NCBI GenBank assembly: GCA_911728435.2
Contig: OU452200.1
Location: 27,481,715-27,545,714 of the forward strand
Direction of reading: 5' to 3'
Source: Apoderus coryli
Taxonomy: Eukaryota; Arthropoda; Insecta; Coleoptera; Attelabidae
DNA: 64,000 bases
Position numbers and translations under genes: made by a program. The notes under the pieces were generated by a model. That model was not told the DNA's origin. It did no database searches and saw nothing but the letters and a program-made list of their open reading frames with translations. Shown piece by piece: positions 23,296 through 34,540 of this stretch (position 1 is its first letter; each line of letters begins with the position of its first letter).

Positions 23296-24646
23296 CCCAC
23301 ATATTACTACTGCCCTTTTAAAAGGCATTGATATAATTTCTTTATATTAATAACTTTAATCTACCCCTCATAAATGGCGTCAGTGGTATTTAGTTCTGAA
23401 CACATTTATTAAAAGATTTCATCACTCGCCCGCACTGAACATTTCTTTACGCATCAGCACCGCGTGTTTTTGTTTTTTTTTTATTGAAAATGGATATCAC
23501 TAATTGGAGGTAAGTTTTTTTTATTACAGATCAAACTAGGATGCTTAAGTGATATTTTTTTGTTATATAGTTCAGTTAGGTGCAATTATAGTATAAATAT
23601 CGGTTTGAATTTTGCTTACGTTCTACGTTACGGCGATTTTTATTTTGTTCTTTTAAAAGGACAGTAGTAATTACCACTACCATACTGTTATTATTAGGAG
23701 ACCGTTAAAATTGCATGAGTTAATTGAAGAACTTGAGGCCCATGATCTTCCAACGCCTCCTGATGGGATAATTCTTTTTCCCCCAGACAATGCAAACGAT
23801 AATGTAACTAATTGTGATTCCGAAGATGAGGATGACACTACGATCAATAATTTACCAGGAAGCCAGCTAAGAAATGATGTAGAGGTAATTTTTGATAATC
23901 AAGCCGAGCGTGCAGAAGGGTCTGATTCCGATGAAGATAACGTCCCCCTTGCTACCCGACGCATACCGAAAAATAATGCTCCGATTATTCACGTAAAACT
24001 CGCATCTGCAAAGTGGTTTGTCGGTGATCTTTAACAGCATCCTAAAGATGTATACCGCAGGCCATAAATAGGACCTAAACAAAATCTTACTCCGTTACAA
24101 CTATTTAGTTTATTTTTTGATGACGACCTAATCGACATGATAACTACATAGGTATACTAATAAATACGCGGCACAGAAAAACTTGATTAGTGATGTGACA
24201 GCTAATGAAATTAGGTGTTTTGTGGGGGGTGCTTACTCTAAGTGGCTACGTAGTTTTACCAAAAAGAGATATGTATTGGGAACGTCGTGATGACAGTCAT
24301 AATGCTAAAGTCGCTGAGGTTATTTCGCGACATAGATTTTCACATGTAATGGAAAATTCTTCACGTATGTGATAATAATAATCTAGATGTAACTGACAAG
24401 TTTGCCAAAATACGACCTTTATATGATGCATTGAATTTAAAATTTGCAAATTTGGATATAATAAAATTTTAATTTCCAGTATTGCTTTTTACTACTGTCC
24501 TTTTAAAATAACATCATGTATTTTCAAATCTAATGTAAAAATTAATTTTCTGGTAATTTTTTATCGCCAAATAAGACACTTTACTTCATATTTCCTAACA
24601 ATAAAGAAGAAATTAGAAAAAAAAAATAGTTTCAGTAATATGTGGG
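23296..24646 (+). mobile_element. piggyBac-like transposon, internally deleted, intact ends
   Basis: The element is 1351 bp, flanked on both sides by TTAA (23292-23295 and 24647-24650), with matching terminal repeats CCCACATATTACT at each end. Subterminal ACTACTG.CCTTTTAAAA occurs near the left end (23306), inverted inside the transposase intron (23652-23672), and directly near the right end (24492). The transposase is decayed and lacks most of the DDE domain. It lies in FAR intron 7. Confidence 0.85.
23490..24475 (+). pseudogene. piggyBac-like transposase, truncated
   Basis: ATG at 23490 begins MDITNWR; a GTAAGT donor at 23510 and a TTATTATTAG acceptor ending at 23697 define a small intron, after which RPLKLHELIEELEAHDLPTP continues in frame. 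The N-terminal acidic region has SEDEDDTTINNLPGSQLR and EGSDSDEDNVPLATRR, as in insect piggyBac transposases. After a stop at 24033 the DDE_Tnp_1_7 domain is visible in pieces: DLQQHPKDVYRRP, LTPLQLFSLFFDDDLIDMI, YAAQKN, EIRCFVGG, then LDVTDKFAKIRPLYDALN. All three catalytic Asp regions are missing or broken, so the copy is non-functional. Confidence 0.8.
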
Positions 24647-24709
24647 TTAAGTAGATTAAGAAAATAATATTGGATGGTTGTGTATACCTAATTGTAAATA
24701 TGTTTATTA

Positions 24710-26244
24710 AGGGTCCTGGAAGTAAAAGGGTTCAAGTGCACCTTTTTAAATAAAAAGTGCAGCATATCACACTAAAAGGATATCCCAACTTGGAGGTAAA
24801 ATGATTCAAGTAGGTATATTTTACGTCCCCTGGCGCCATCTCTTGTAGTCTTTAAAAACATATCAAAATATTCGGTAATAAAGTCGGTGGCAAAATGGTT
24901 TAAGTGCACTTGAACCATTTTACTTCTAAAACGCTGACATCTATTTTCAAAGTTTGACATGTGTTATTGGGGTTTCAGAGTTAGTTATCTTAGTTAAAAA
25001 CACATATTATTTTGTTATCCACATCATCGTAAAAATAAGGAATTAAATATACTGTGTCCACATCTATAATATTTTATCTTCGTCAATCATGGATATATAA
25101 TTTCTGTATCTTTAACTTACTGACTGGAAAAGTCATATGTTTATATGGAACGAACCTACAGCCCAGCGTCTAGGGGTTCACAGGATAAAATTTCTACAAA
25201 GTCTTCCATGAACAGTAAGGAAGATTGTGGCATACAGCGATTCAGGTGGAGGACAAAATAAGAATAAAAATATTTCTATTCAAGTCACGAATATAACTGA
25301 GATTCATCACAAATTTCTTGAACCCAGCCCCACGTGTGCCCGTTGTTTTGTCTTAATTGAGAAGAAAATGGCAAATACCTCAAGTATTCGTCTCACTAGC
25401 TTGGGAGACTGAATAAGAGGGGCATCAGCTAGCTTTATTGTGTATAATATAAATAAAGACGATTTTTACTCTTTTTACCATTTAGTTAAATCCTAAAATA
25501 AATATTAAGGGTCACCCCTAAAAATGGAGTGAAATTTACTGGTTTCCTTACTACAAAAATGAAAATACAAAACATTGATATAGAGTATTGGAGTTGCATG
25601 ATGGCTATACTACTTCACAGGTTGGTCTTCTGTCTTTTAGGTTTCCGTTACTGAAGCCTTTGTATGCAACTTCGGTAAAAATTAAAGCCGCCAAATTCAA
25701 AAACTTGCTTACTTTATTGGATTACATTCCGCATCGGCGGACACCACATTCTCTTTGAACTCATAAAGCACGATGGAGAAGCATCAAAAAAAGGAAAAAA
25801 GAAATAAACCCAGACCATGACATTGAGCTAAAAGGAGCCTGTTTTAGATCAACTCCAACCAAGATCTGCTGATTCAGACGCGGAAAATTACGAAAATAAC
25901 AACGCAATATCAAATACTGATTACGAATAAAAAATGTTGTTATAAGCTACGTTTTAGAAATGAAGTTTATTTTAGTACACTTATTACACTTAAATTGTTT
26001 TACAACCAAATTTTTGTTTAACATGCATATTGATTCAAGTACATTTTTGCAAAGAAAAAGAAAAAAAAAGCCAAATTAAAAAATTCTTTAATCTTTGTAA
26101 TGATTTTTCGCCTTTAAATAAAACTAACGTATTGACCTAGTTCTCAAAAATTATTCCTACAATTTGGATATACAAGTTAACTTTAAGACCATTTATCTCA
26201 GAACTACCAAACATGCACTTAAACCCTTTTACTTCTAGGCCCCT
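24710..26244 (+). mobile_element. DNA transposon with 30-bp ends, unclassified DDE family
   Basis: The left end AGGGTCCTGGAAGTAAAAGG and right end (reverse complement AGGGGCCTAGAAGTAAAAGG) are terminal inverted repeats continuing GTT.AAGTGCA. A second palindromic copy of the AAGTGCA-type end lies at about 24893-24925. The interior carries decayed transposase pieces: 25227-25412 gives AYSDSGGGQNKNKNISI, HHKFLEPSP and LIEKKM, and 25690-25800 gives ISAAKFKNLLTLLDYIP-like sequence. The YSDSCGGQNRN...KFLEPGHS...LIEKK order recalls a transposase family seen in many insects, but I cannot name it with certainty. Confidence 0.65.
25227..25409 (+). pseudogene. DDE-like transposase fragment (SDSGGGQN motif)
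   Basis: The frame reads MAYSDSGGGQNKNKNISIQ, HHKFLEPSPTCARCFVLIEK. The expected family form is SDSCGGQNRN, with a probable catalytic Asp, followed by KFLEPGHS. The Cys is replaced by Gly and a short insertion or divergence follows EPS. It is flanked upstream and downstream by out-of-frame remnants of the same protein inside one set of terminal repeats. Confidence 0.55.
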
Positions 26245-27204
26245 GAATTTTAATATAAAAAAGTTAAAACCGAATGATATTAATAGAAAAAACCATTTTA
26301 TCCCCACGATATGGACATCACAAACTCCGTTAGTTTTATTTCAAAGCAAAGCAGACTGAGAAATACTCTTCGTTCTCAACAGTTTGATATAATTTGAAAA
26401 AGTAGTCCATTCTTAAGTGGAGTTGCAATTTTGATATAATATAAAAACTGAATTCATTATGAGAAAATAAACCTATTCAAAGACAACTGCTACAGTAAAA
26501 TTTGGTATCGGTTTCTCTGTGGCGATGTCCAATCCAAATGTATAAATAACTAGCTTAACTGCTTCGCACGTGTGGTTTGCATCGTTGACAGAGCGTCCTC
26601 AATGCCATTTGTTAACTTATAATACCCAGAGCATCCAGACTTAGTCTTGTAATATTTATTCGTATATTATTCATATCAGAATTGCACAGACTTAATGTAT
26701 CTTATTCAATAGTGAATCCTCAATTCAAATACATATTGTGGTGATACATGGACATGGGCTATAGAGAGAAGTGATATAGGTACATAAAAACGTATATAAA
26801 GGGACATCCTTAAAAATGTTTAAACAAACCAGAGTCTGAAAGAAATAAAAATTATTGAAGTAGGTACTGTAACAAAACAACGACAATTATTTGGACGCCC
26901 GCAAGGAGGGTAAAAAGAGTACAACGTCTAAAACAATAAGCTGGCAAGACTTTAAAGGGAATGTAATTTTAGTTTAAGTTGTTAGTAGTAAAAAGATAGT
27001 ATTATTCAGGTGTTCACGAAGTTTTTAAACACAGACTAAAATACTAATGCATTCTTGAGGTTGTGCATGTCAAATCAAATTAACTCCAATTTTAGTACAC
27101 AATGAATAGCTTTTTTAAATAAAACTTGACTTAAAATACACTGAAGGTAAGGTAAGCACTCGTAGCTATACAAATAGTCTTTGATAATTGATGAGTATAA
27201 TCTT

Positions 27205-27290
27205 TGCCGTAGAGGTTGCTAACTGCGTTAGCGATATGCGCGTAGATTTAAAAGTGTTTTGGTGAAGTGGTAAAACGTGTCTGTCAATAT
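27205..27290 (+). repeat. dispersed repeat with GCTAAC/GTTAGC stem (copy 1)
   Basis: GCTAACTGCGTTAGC is a 6-bp stem with a 3-nt loop, followed by GATATGCGCGTAGATTT and GTGAAGTGGTAAAACG. A related copy lies at 31694-31772 (CTGAAGG, then a TAAC/GTTA stem, CAAAGCGCGTCGAGATTT, GTGAAGTGGTAAAACG). The 31694 copy starts with a CTGAAGG resembling the hammerhead-like cores. The loop-flanking bases changed while pairing stayed. Confidence 0.5.
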
Positions 27291-27853
27291 TTTATCCATC
27301 TTTATGCTAAAAGTTTGATGGAAAATACTTGCAAAATTAAGATTTTTAAGCGCAGGGTCTTAATAGGCATTATATAAAATTATTTTCTAATTCATTTTTT
27401 ATTTGAAAAAAAAAGTTAAACTTGTTTAAGGAATGCTACTTAAATTATTCTCGAGATAAATATAAAAAAAATATATCCCAAACGTATACCTTTACTTGAT
27501 GCCACCAGTTTATTTTTGGTAAGAACGTTCTTTCAAAAAACTATTATTATGTTCTGCAACTAGAGAGGGGTAAAATGGTCGTTAGTAAAACTGTGGTTCT
27601 TAGCCCAAGAAAATACTTTAAAATTTAATTAGCGCCTTTCTGGTGTACCATATCGTCGTTTAAAGTAATTGGCTCTTATTTTTTGAAGATAATAACCAGA
27701 CGGTAGCCAATATTATGCTGTGCGCTATCATCGAACATAGACATAGACGTGTTCGAGGGTGTTATGCTGCATAAATTCTTTTTACCTAAAATCTTTTTTT
27801 AACAAAATTGCGACAAAAGTTATTGTGGATATCTGAAGTTTCCAAATAGACTG

Positions 27854-27872
27854 ATGTGTGTGTGTGTGTTTT
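27854..27872 (+). repeat. (TG)n microsatellite
   Basis: This is a short TGTGTGTGTGTGTG run followed by T-run and AT-rich DNA, in FAR intron 7. Confidence 0.7.
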
Positions 27873-28493
27873 TTGAATAAAATAATAGGATGATTTATAT
27901 TAAATATTAGAATTTAAATTAATGCTTTGGTATTTTTATATAAATATTTATTTAGTACATTATACTTACATTTGCCCAAAAAGAAAAAATCCAATAATTA
28001 TAGGACAGACACAGTGAAACCGCATACATAATAATTATATTACATAACTATTACTTAAACATAATACACGTTCCATAAATAATAAAATTAGGTGCAACAC
28101 TTTAACAAACGAGCTCACAGCATATCGAAATAATAATTTTACAAACAAAAACAATTATGAGTAGTAGTAGTTGAGTAGTTTGAGATATGTTTGTAAAAAA
28201 TAGATCAATATCATTAGACATTGCGTCACAAATAGAGCACATCACATAGAGCGGAGAGAAGAGCAACAAATTGGTGCATGCATAAGTCAAATAAAAATTA
28301 GAGCCACTTCCTGTCGTACACGTACTTAGAGTATGGAAGAGAGTAACTCAGAATAGTCAATCGTTCTATTTATGATAATGAACAGAAACAGAAAAGATGC
28401 GTATTCCCGACGTCTATCAAGAGGGTTCAAATGAAACCGGTTCAAAAGAACATCATGCGGGAAACGAATATATTGATGCAACCCATCGCACTT

Positions 28494-29240
28494 TTAAAAC
28501 ACATCTAAGTACTTCAATAAGCTGCGTGGAATTTTCTCCAAACTACTAAAGTGCATGTCATAGCTAAGACTCCAAACCACTGAGGCGTACTCTAATCTTG
28601 ATTTTACAAAAGAATAATAGAGCTTAGTGTTTCGCATAATAAAACAAAAACTGCTATAGAGGGCTTCAACAATTTCAGTAATATGTCTAGAAAAGCTAAG
28701 TTTACTGTCAAACAACACACCGCAATCCCTCATTACATCACACATTCTCAGCTGATGAGAATCAATGGGGTACAAAAGATTAATTGAATGCAACTTACGA
28801 ATCAATGTACCGGAACAGCATTCACTTAAATTCAAGTTAAGCCCAAGTCACTTTGTAAATTCAAGCAGTCAAGTTCAGATGCGATTGAAGAATACATCTT
28901 AAACTCGTCTGCAAAAAGTAATGAATAGATTTGGTGTTATCATTAATAAAACACATAAACAAAATAGGCCCCAATACATAACCTTGCGGAACCCCGTATG
29001 TAGAATGAATAAAAAAGATTGAAGAATTGGTATCTTAGATTCTCCATAAATTTGCTGGTTGATTAGAATAAGCCATAAATAAAATCCAATTCGTAGTTTA
29101 AGGATTTTTACTAATTCGATGAATAGTGTTAAACTTTCGCCAGCCATGTATTGAATAAAAATGTAGTTTATCAGGTAAGAGGGCCGTAATCTTTTAGAAT
29201 TTTCTCTGAACATTTCACAAATACGAGTGTTCGGCAACTT
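28494..29240 (-). pseudogene. jockey/I-type LINE reverse transcriptase fragment
   Basis: On the minus strand 28899-29060 encodes, in one frame, TYGVPQGYVLGPILF and FIND, the RT motif GVPQGSVLGPxLFxxFIND. The next frame, 28494-28835, gives LYPIDSHQLRMCDVMRDCGV, LFDSKLSFSRHITEI and KSRLEYASVVWS, typical of the region after the YxDD box in jockey/CR1-like elements. Frameshifts and stops separate the pieces. It is a 5'-truncated dead copy in FAR intron 7. Confidence 0.75.
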
Positions 29241-29442
29241 CAGGAACTAATTTGATCGTGCTCAGTGCTCATAAGTAGTGAAGTGAAAACCATTACATTA
29301 ACTCCTGAATATGTCCATCACTCATGTTGGAGTACATTCTTCAAGGCACGACGGACTAATAAGCGGATAATCTAGTCATTAGGTTATTTTATGATTTAAA
29401 TAAATATAATAATAAATGTATAAGCTATTTATATAATCCTAC

Positions 29443-29697
29443 CTTTGTTTTTGACCAACACACATCAACAATACATCAACCAAATATGCTGGTATTGTAT
29501 GCAATATGAACTTTAATAGATAGTAACAAAATGCATTATTCACAATTAAGAGCATTGGATACCAAATAGCTTTTTTGAAACGAATAAAATTGCTCCGTTT
29601 AGCACAGTCAACATAAGAACGCATTGGTAAATAGAGTTCACTGTTTTTTCCCGAAAAGTTTATTACGAGTGGCTCGTATTTTAACTTCTGGTTCGAC
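29443..29697 (-). CDS. fatty acyl-CoA reductase, exon 7
   Basis: The acceptor TACTTTCAG ends at 29698 and the donor GTAGGA starts at 29442. The exon reads SNQKLKYEPLVINFSGKN, then YLPMRSYVDCAKRS, IRFKKAIWYPML, YYLLKFILHTIPAYLVD and LLMCVGQKQ. IWYP and LxH.IPAYLxD are hallmarks of the region between the reductase core and the FAR_C end. The first base completes Trp with TG from exon 6, and the last two bases AG join G of exon 8. Confidence 0.85.
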
Positions 29698-30125
29698 CTG
29701 AAAGTAAAAAAAGAAAAAAAAAACAAGTATAAAAAGAAAGTTTTAAATGTAACGGGAAAATCGTGTCTTGAGAAAAAAAACAGAAAAAGGAAGTTGCATC
29801 CCTCGGGACAAGTGGTTAAAAGGTTTGTTTGAGATAAAGAAATTTTTCTTTTGTTAGGACACGATTTATGGATGTTAATTTTTAATTTTAAAAATTAAGT
29901 AAATCAAAAGAAATTGGTTTTAGTATAATATAATGTGGTAATTTTAGACATAAGCCTTCACTTTGCTATAAGACAGAATACACTGCCATATAATTTTTGG
30001 AACTACAACCACAACGTTTGTGACCTGTTTCACCGGGCATATTGCCTGCTCACACTAGATGTCGCCAAAAGCATCTTGTTATATAATTATTTGGTTAGTA
30101 TAATATTTCTGGACACTCGTTTCGT

Positions 30126-30239
30126 AATCTCTTTAAGTTTATTTACACATTTCGCAACTCAGAGTTGTTCAAATGCAGAAGATGATTACATTTCACACAA
30201 CTCTGAGTTGTGAAATGTGTAAATAAACTTAAAGAGATT
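30126..30239. repeat. foldback with 43-bp arms, one mismatch
   Basis: The arms 30126-30168 and 30197-30239 are reverse complements except for one base. The inner arm contains the small palindrome CAACTCAGAGTTG. Just to the left is GTTTCACCGGGCAT and GCTCACACTAGATGTCGCC, also found at the 10812 foldback, so both derive from one dispersed element. It lies in FAR intron 6. Confidence 0.75.
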
Positions 30240-30923
30240 TTTTTTGAGAGATAGTTTGGGTTTGGTTATCCAATCTTACAGTCGGGCAAAATTTTCCAAA
30301 AGTTACTTGTTTAAAAATGGAATGTCATTTTGTGTTTTGTAGTTAGTAGTGTCTGACATTTAACCAACCTTATATTTAAGTTTCGTGTCAGACATCCGGC
30401 TAAAACAAAATAGAGTTTATTTTAAATATATATATGTCAATTGAAGCGTTTCCAGGCTTATGAGACCCGGGTAACTAACTATAAGGATATACTCGTATCT
30501 TCTGTGACACAAGTGCTGAAATATTTAAGCAAACAAATTTTAAATACGCAAGTATGAGTGGAAATGTATGAATACAAAGCATAGTTCAGATGAATGCTTC
30601 AACAGAAAATTATATATTAAACCAGCACTAGTAACTTTGTCTTTAGAATTATTGAATTTGAATTATTTACTTAACGTGGACATTTAGTTTAAATACACGC
30701 TACAAAATTTATGCAGTTTGATAATTTTAGCAGAAATGACTAAAATTATATTTAACAAAGCAAAGTAGTAGCATATTCGAATGCTATTCCCACTCTAAAG
30801 TCAAACGATTAGTTAGAAAATAATTAAGTAGGTACACGTATTGTTTAAAACGGCATTCCGTGAGACCAGACGAGACCAACTTTTATTAGCTTTTACACAA
30901 ACTACTACGAAATTGGCTCTAAC

Positions 30924-31116
30924 CATTGTTCGTTCACATTCCATGCGAAACATAATAGAGCGTTTATGGCCATGTCTCCTGGCACTGTATCAGCTCTAAT
31001 AGCGCCGTTTCCTCTCAAAATTCGCAACACGCCACAGTGTTGGGACAGCAGTAGACCCAACGGACCATACATGTTGTCGGTCCAGCCAGGAACGGGTTCA
31101 TAAGCTGTTGAAGTTA
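30924..31116 (-). CDS. fatty acyl-CoA reductase, exon 6
   Basis: The acceptor ATTTGCAG ends at 31117. The exon reads VTSTAYEPVPGWTDNMYGP, LGLLLSQHCGVLRILRGNG and ADTVPGDMAINALLCFAWNV, the conserved PxxGWxDN.YGP..G...G.G..R and VP.D...NAL...AW signatures of FARs. The G of exon 5 plus TA makes Val of RPSIV. The likely donor is GTTAGA at 30923, a weak site chosen because it is the one that keeps phase with exon 7 (W formed from TG+G). Confidence 0.85.
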
Positions 31117-33530
31117 CTGCAAATAGATATTTTAATTTTGTCAATAAATCTACACAAATCAAAGGTTTATTTAGTCATGTTAATTAAGGGATTAAGATAT
31201 TTTATTTCTAGTTTCTGTTTGACTATCTTAGAAGTTTTATGAAAATAGGAGTATGTTTCGCTAATTCTGTTGCGACTCATGTAGATTATGCACTTTTATG
31301 TAGAATTTGAAAAATAAGATATAAACAGATATACAGACTTTCTATAACATATTAGCTGAGTTAGTTTAAATAAAGAAATTATATACCTATATGAAATCTA
31401 GAAATTATTTATTTAAAATATTTCACTGACGGTTTATATCTTTCAGTTCTATTTTCAAAGAAGCAATAGGCTTGAGTCTATGATTAAATGCTAATATACT
31501 TTCTATAGTCAAACTATTTTATCTTCGTTATTTTAAATGTACATATTTGAATAAATATAAGTTTCCGAGTTTTTCAGATATGCTTGGAATTTAAATTAGT
31601 GAAAGTTTTAAAATTAAACTTTTGTCCAACACAGACCATTTCAATTATTATCAGAAAAAATATTGAAAAACTCGTTTTACCATTCATTCTCTCCTGAAGG
31701 TGCTAACAATGTTAGTGCAAAGCGCGTCGAGATTTGAAAAAAATGTTTTTGTGAAGTGGTAAAACGAGTTTTACAATATTACTTTAGGTACGCGAAATGT
31801 TCTACTTATCGCTTATCAGTAAAAATATTTCTTCTTTGAACTCTGTATTTCAAGTTGAATCGTCGTAATAATTAATTTATTGTCTATAAACAAAAATGCT
31901 TTCTGTTATAAAAAAATTACAATGGTTATGTTAGAATTAGTCTGTTCGTGTCATAAAGCAAATATATGGAATAACTCTAGTAAAACTATGTTCAGGAGGA
32001 AACTAAGCAATTAAATCCATAATTTTTTAGAATGAATTTATTTGAAGTTATTGATTGTTTTGCCTATGAACGAAGCTGTTCTTATTGTTTTTTTTTTCGT
32101 CTTATTTTATTAAGTGTGTCGGGGTTTTATTTTGTGTTTGTGTATGTATTTTTTTGATGTAATGTTTTTCTATTTTATATAAATTTAACTGTATGGGTTA
32201 GCTGAACAGATGATTTCATGTCACTGACTTGGGATTGAACTGATTCTCACCCAATTGTATATGAATTGGAAAATTTGTGTATTAAATATTGATTGTATTT
32301 TTTTATATGCAATAAAAGAAGTTTAATATTATTATTATTATATGTAATTGTGTAAATGTTATCTCAGAACAACCCAACATTACCTAAAAAAATATCTCTA
32401 TATGTTTTACAGCACATATCCCAAGCATGAGCTCATTAAATTATTTCAACTTGAGCTAATTCAGCTAAGGCAGCTATAATCCCATTCACTGAGAAAATTA
32501 AGCTTCCAACTATAAGATCAATCGTCACCATGGAACATAAGACTCAAATTATGTATATATAATGTGGCGAGATGTGAAGAGGTTCTCCGATTTGGAAACC
32601 CAGATATTCCGAAATCTGAGGAAATGAGAAAAATAACAAGCTACGAAGAGAGGGGGTTATAACCTCTGATCCATTTCATAGCTTCTGGAAAGAAACTACA
32701 AAAAGATATTTAAAATTAAGGAATACATTGATGGAGCAGAGGTCTGGTGGAAGCTCTCTGGCAGGGGCCAACGCATATAATTCTTAGGGTATGAAATCAC
32801 ACAAGATTGAGACGATCTGTCATTTGGAATAGAACACTCTAGATACACATAAAACTAAGCATAAATATATAAAGGGAGCCCTATTTACACTAGCGACGAC
32901 ATTGTTTGATAATACAGGATGATGAAAAAATTAAAATGTTTAATTATTCAGATCTATGGTGTTTTATTTCCTAAATGTTTTTAGATTATGTTGTATAAGT
33001 TTTTAAACCATTGCTTTTTATAGTTCTGTCGAAGAAAGTTAAATCTTAACATTGTTAATGCAATGAAAAATAATTTCGTGGGATGGCGGACAAAAATAGA
33101 TGGGAACGACTATGGTACTCTGACGAGCTCATAATAAGAGCGAAACCAATTCGTCAGTATCTGTCGACCAATGCCTCGGTCTGGTTCTACTGAATTAGAC
33201 TGAGGCCCTGCTAAATTAAACAAAATACCTTGTGTAGTAACACCAGTAATTTTGTCTGCTAAGCCACGAAACTATTTTTTATTTTATTATATTTACGGAC
33301 ACAAATTTATTGTATAGTATTGTTAACAGATGATGTATTTATGTATGTATGCTTACTTTTGGATTGTTTTGAACGAAAAATCCTAAATTAAATCATATTC
33401 CGGTGTGTATTGGTTTTCTTAATTATATTAGAAATTATTTCATTCCCACGTGTCTATCATTCAATATATCATTGCAGACGTGTTTATTTGAAAAATAAAA
33501 GTTTGATTTTGTGGTAGAAAACAGACTTAC
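31117..33530. other. FAR intron 5, AT-rich with dispersed repeats
   Basis: Contains the second copies of the 27205 repeat (31694-31772) and of the 18571 repeat (33120-33265). Otherwise I see no coding or terminal-repeat signal. Confidence 0.4.
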
Positions 33531-33640
33531 CAATCGAAGGACGAAATAGTCCAATCGGCATATTGTGGCAGTATTTTAACAATAAATTTTCAGCCACTGC
33601 TTTTGTGAAAACATATGAATTTGGCCATTTAGAAACAAGC
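33531..33640 (-). CDS. fatty acyl-CoA reductase, exon 5 (catalytic YxxxK)
   Basis: The acceptor ATAATTTTAG ends at 33641 and the donor GTAAGT starts at 33530. The exon reads LVSKWPNSYVFTKAVAEN, then LKYCHNMPIGLFRPSI. WPN.Y.FTKA.AE contains the SDR catalytic Tyr and Lys (YVFTK), and RPSI precedes the GWxDN region. Phases match exons 4 and 6. Confidence 0.9.
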
Positions 33641-33699
33641 CTAAAATTATAAATACAAAATATAATTAATAATTAAAAAGGAAATATTTTTGGTTTTAT

Positions 33700-34135
33700 A
33701 AATTATACATAATATGAGGGAGCGTTTTTTAGTCCAATACTTGTAGAAAATAAGAATGCAATATTATTTTTCGTTTCCAATATATTCAATACACCACTAG
33801 ATCTATCAATTAATTTGTTTATGTCTTCATATAAAAATGTTCGCCGAAACTGCTTCCTGCACCTTTTCATCGCTTGTAAATTTCTTACCACTGAGTCCTT
33901 TTTTCATTTTTGAGAACAAAACTAATAATCGCTCGGAGAAAGGTCTGGACTATAGGATAGATGCTTTAGATTATCGATGCCCACATTGTGCAGGATAGCC
34001 GCCAGCGCAACAAGATTTTTGTGTACTGCAGCATTGTTGTGGAGAAGCAAGACAGACACCTTTCCTCAACTTTTTCTCTGATTGCTTCTTTTACATATTC
34101 TGAGTTGCTGGATCGAATAAGATAGACATTTGTAT
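33700..34135 (-). pseudogene. mariner transposase C-terminal fragment
   Basis: The minus strand reads LLLHNNAAVHKN, LAAILHNVGIDNLKHLSYSP and DLSPSDY, then LQAMKRCRKQFRRTFLYEDI farther on. This matches mariner HDNA..H...........YSPDLAPSDY, with Asn instead of the second catalytic Asp. Stops and frameshifts are present and no ends were found. It is a different subfamily from the 7146 element. It lies in FAR intron 4. Confidence 0.7.
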
Positions 34136-34438
34136 TTATACTTATGAACATCAGGTCTGGTCAAACACTAGATAACCGTTAGGAACATATTGCCTGGCAA
34201 ACACTGGGCCAAAACCATTTTTCATTTCAGAAAGTAGCAAAATAAAGTACCGTCGTTAAAATTTTGTAAAAGCATTACTGTTAATCAAGTACACTAATTA
34301 GATTATAAAATTGATAGCGACAAAAGAGATTTTTTCAAAATAACTCGCTATCTGTTTGTAGGAAAAACGGACTTAATAATTGTTACTTGTATTATCAATG
34401 CAGCATTATACAAACATGTTACTAATACATTTACAAAC

Positions 34439-34540
34439 CCTTTGCATATATTGCCTAACAGATCTGGCTTTATCTCTTCCGTCATTCGAATTAATAGGTC
34501 CGGGTCGACAGGCGGCTTGTAGAACCCTTCTTCGATAATG
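34439..34540 (-). CDS. fatty acyl-CoA reductase, exon 4
   Basis: The acceptor GTTTTAG ends at 34541. The exon reads IIEEGFYKPPVDPDLLIRMT and EEIKPDLLGNICKG, the xEExFYxPPxDPxxLI region of FARs that precedes WPNTYTFTK. The first base C completes Ser with AG from exon 3. The donor GTTTGT at 34438 is weak but gives the right phase to exon 5 (GG+G = Gly). Confidence 0.85.
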
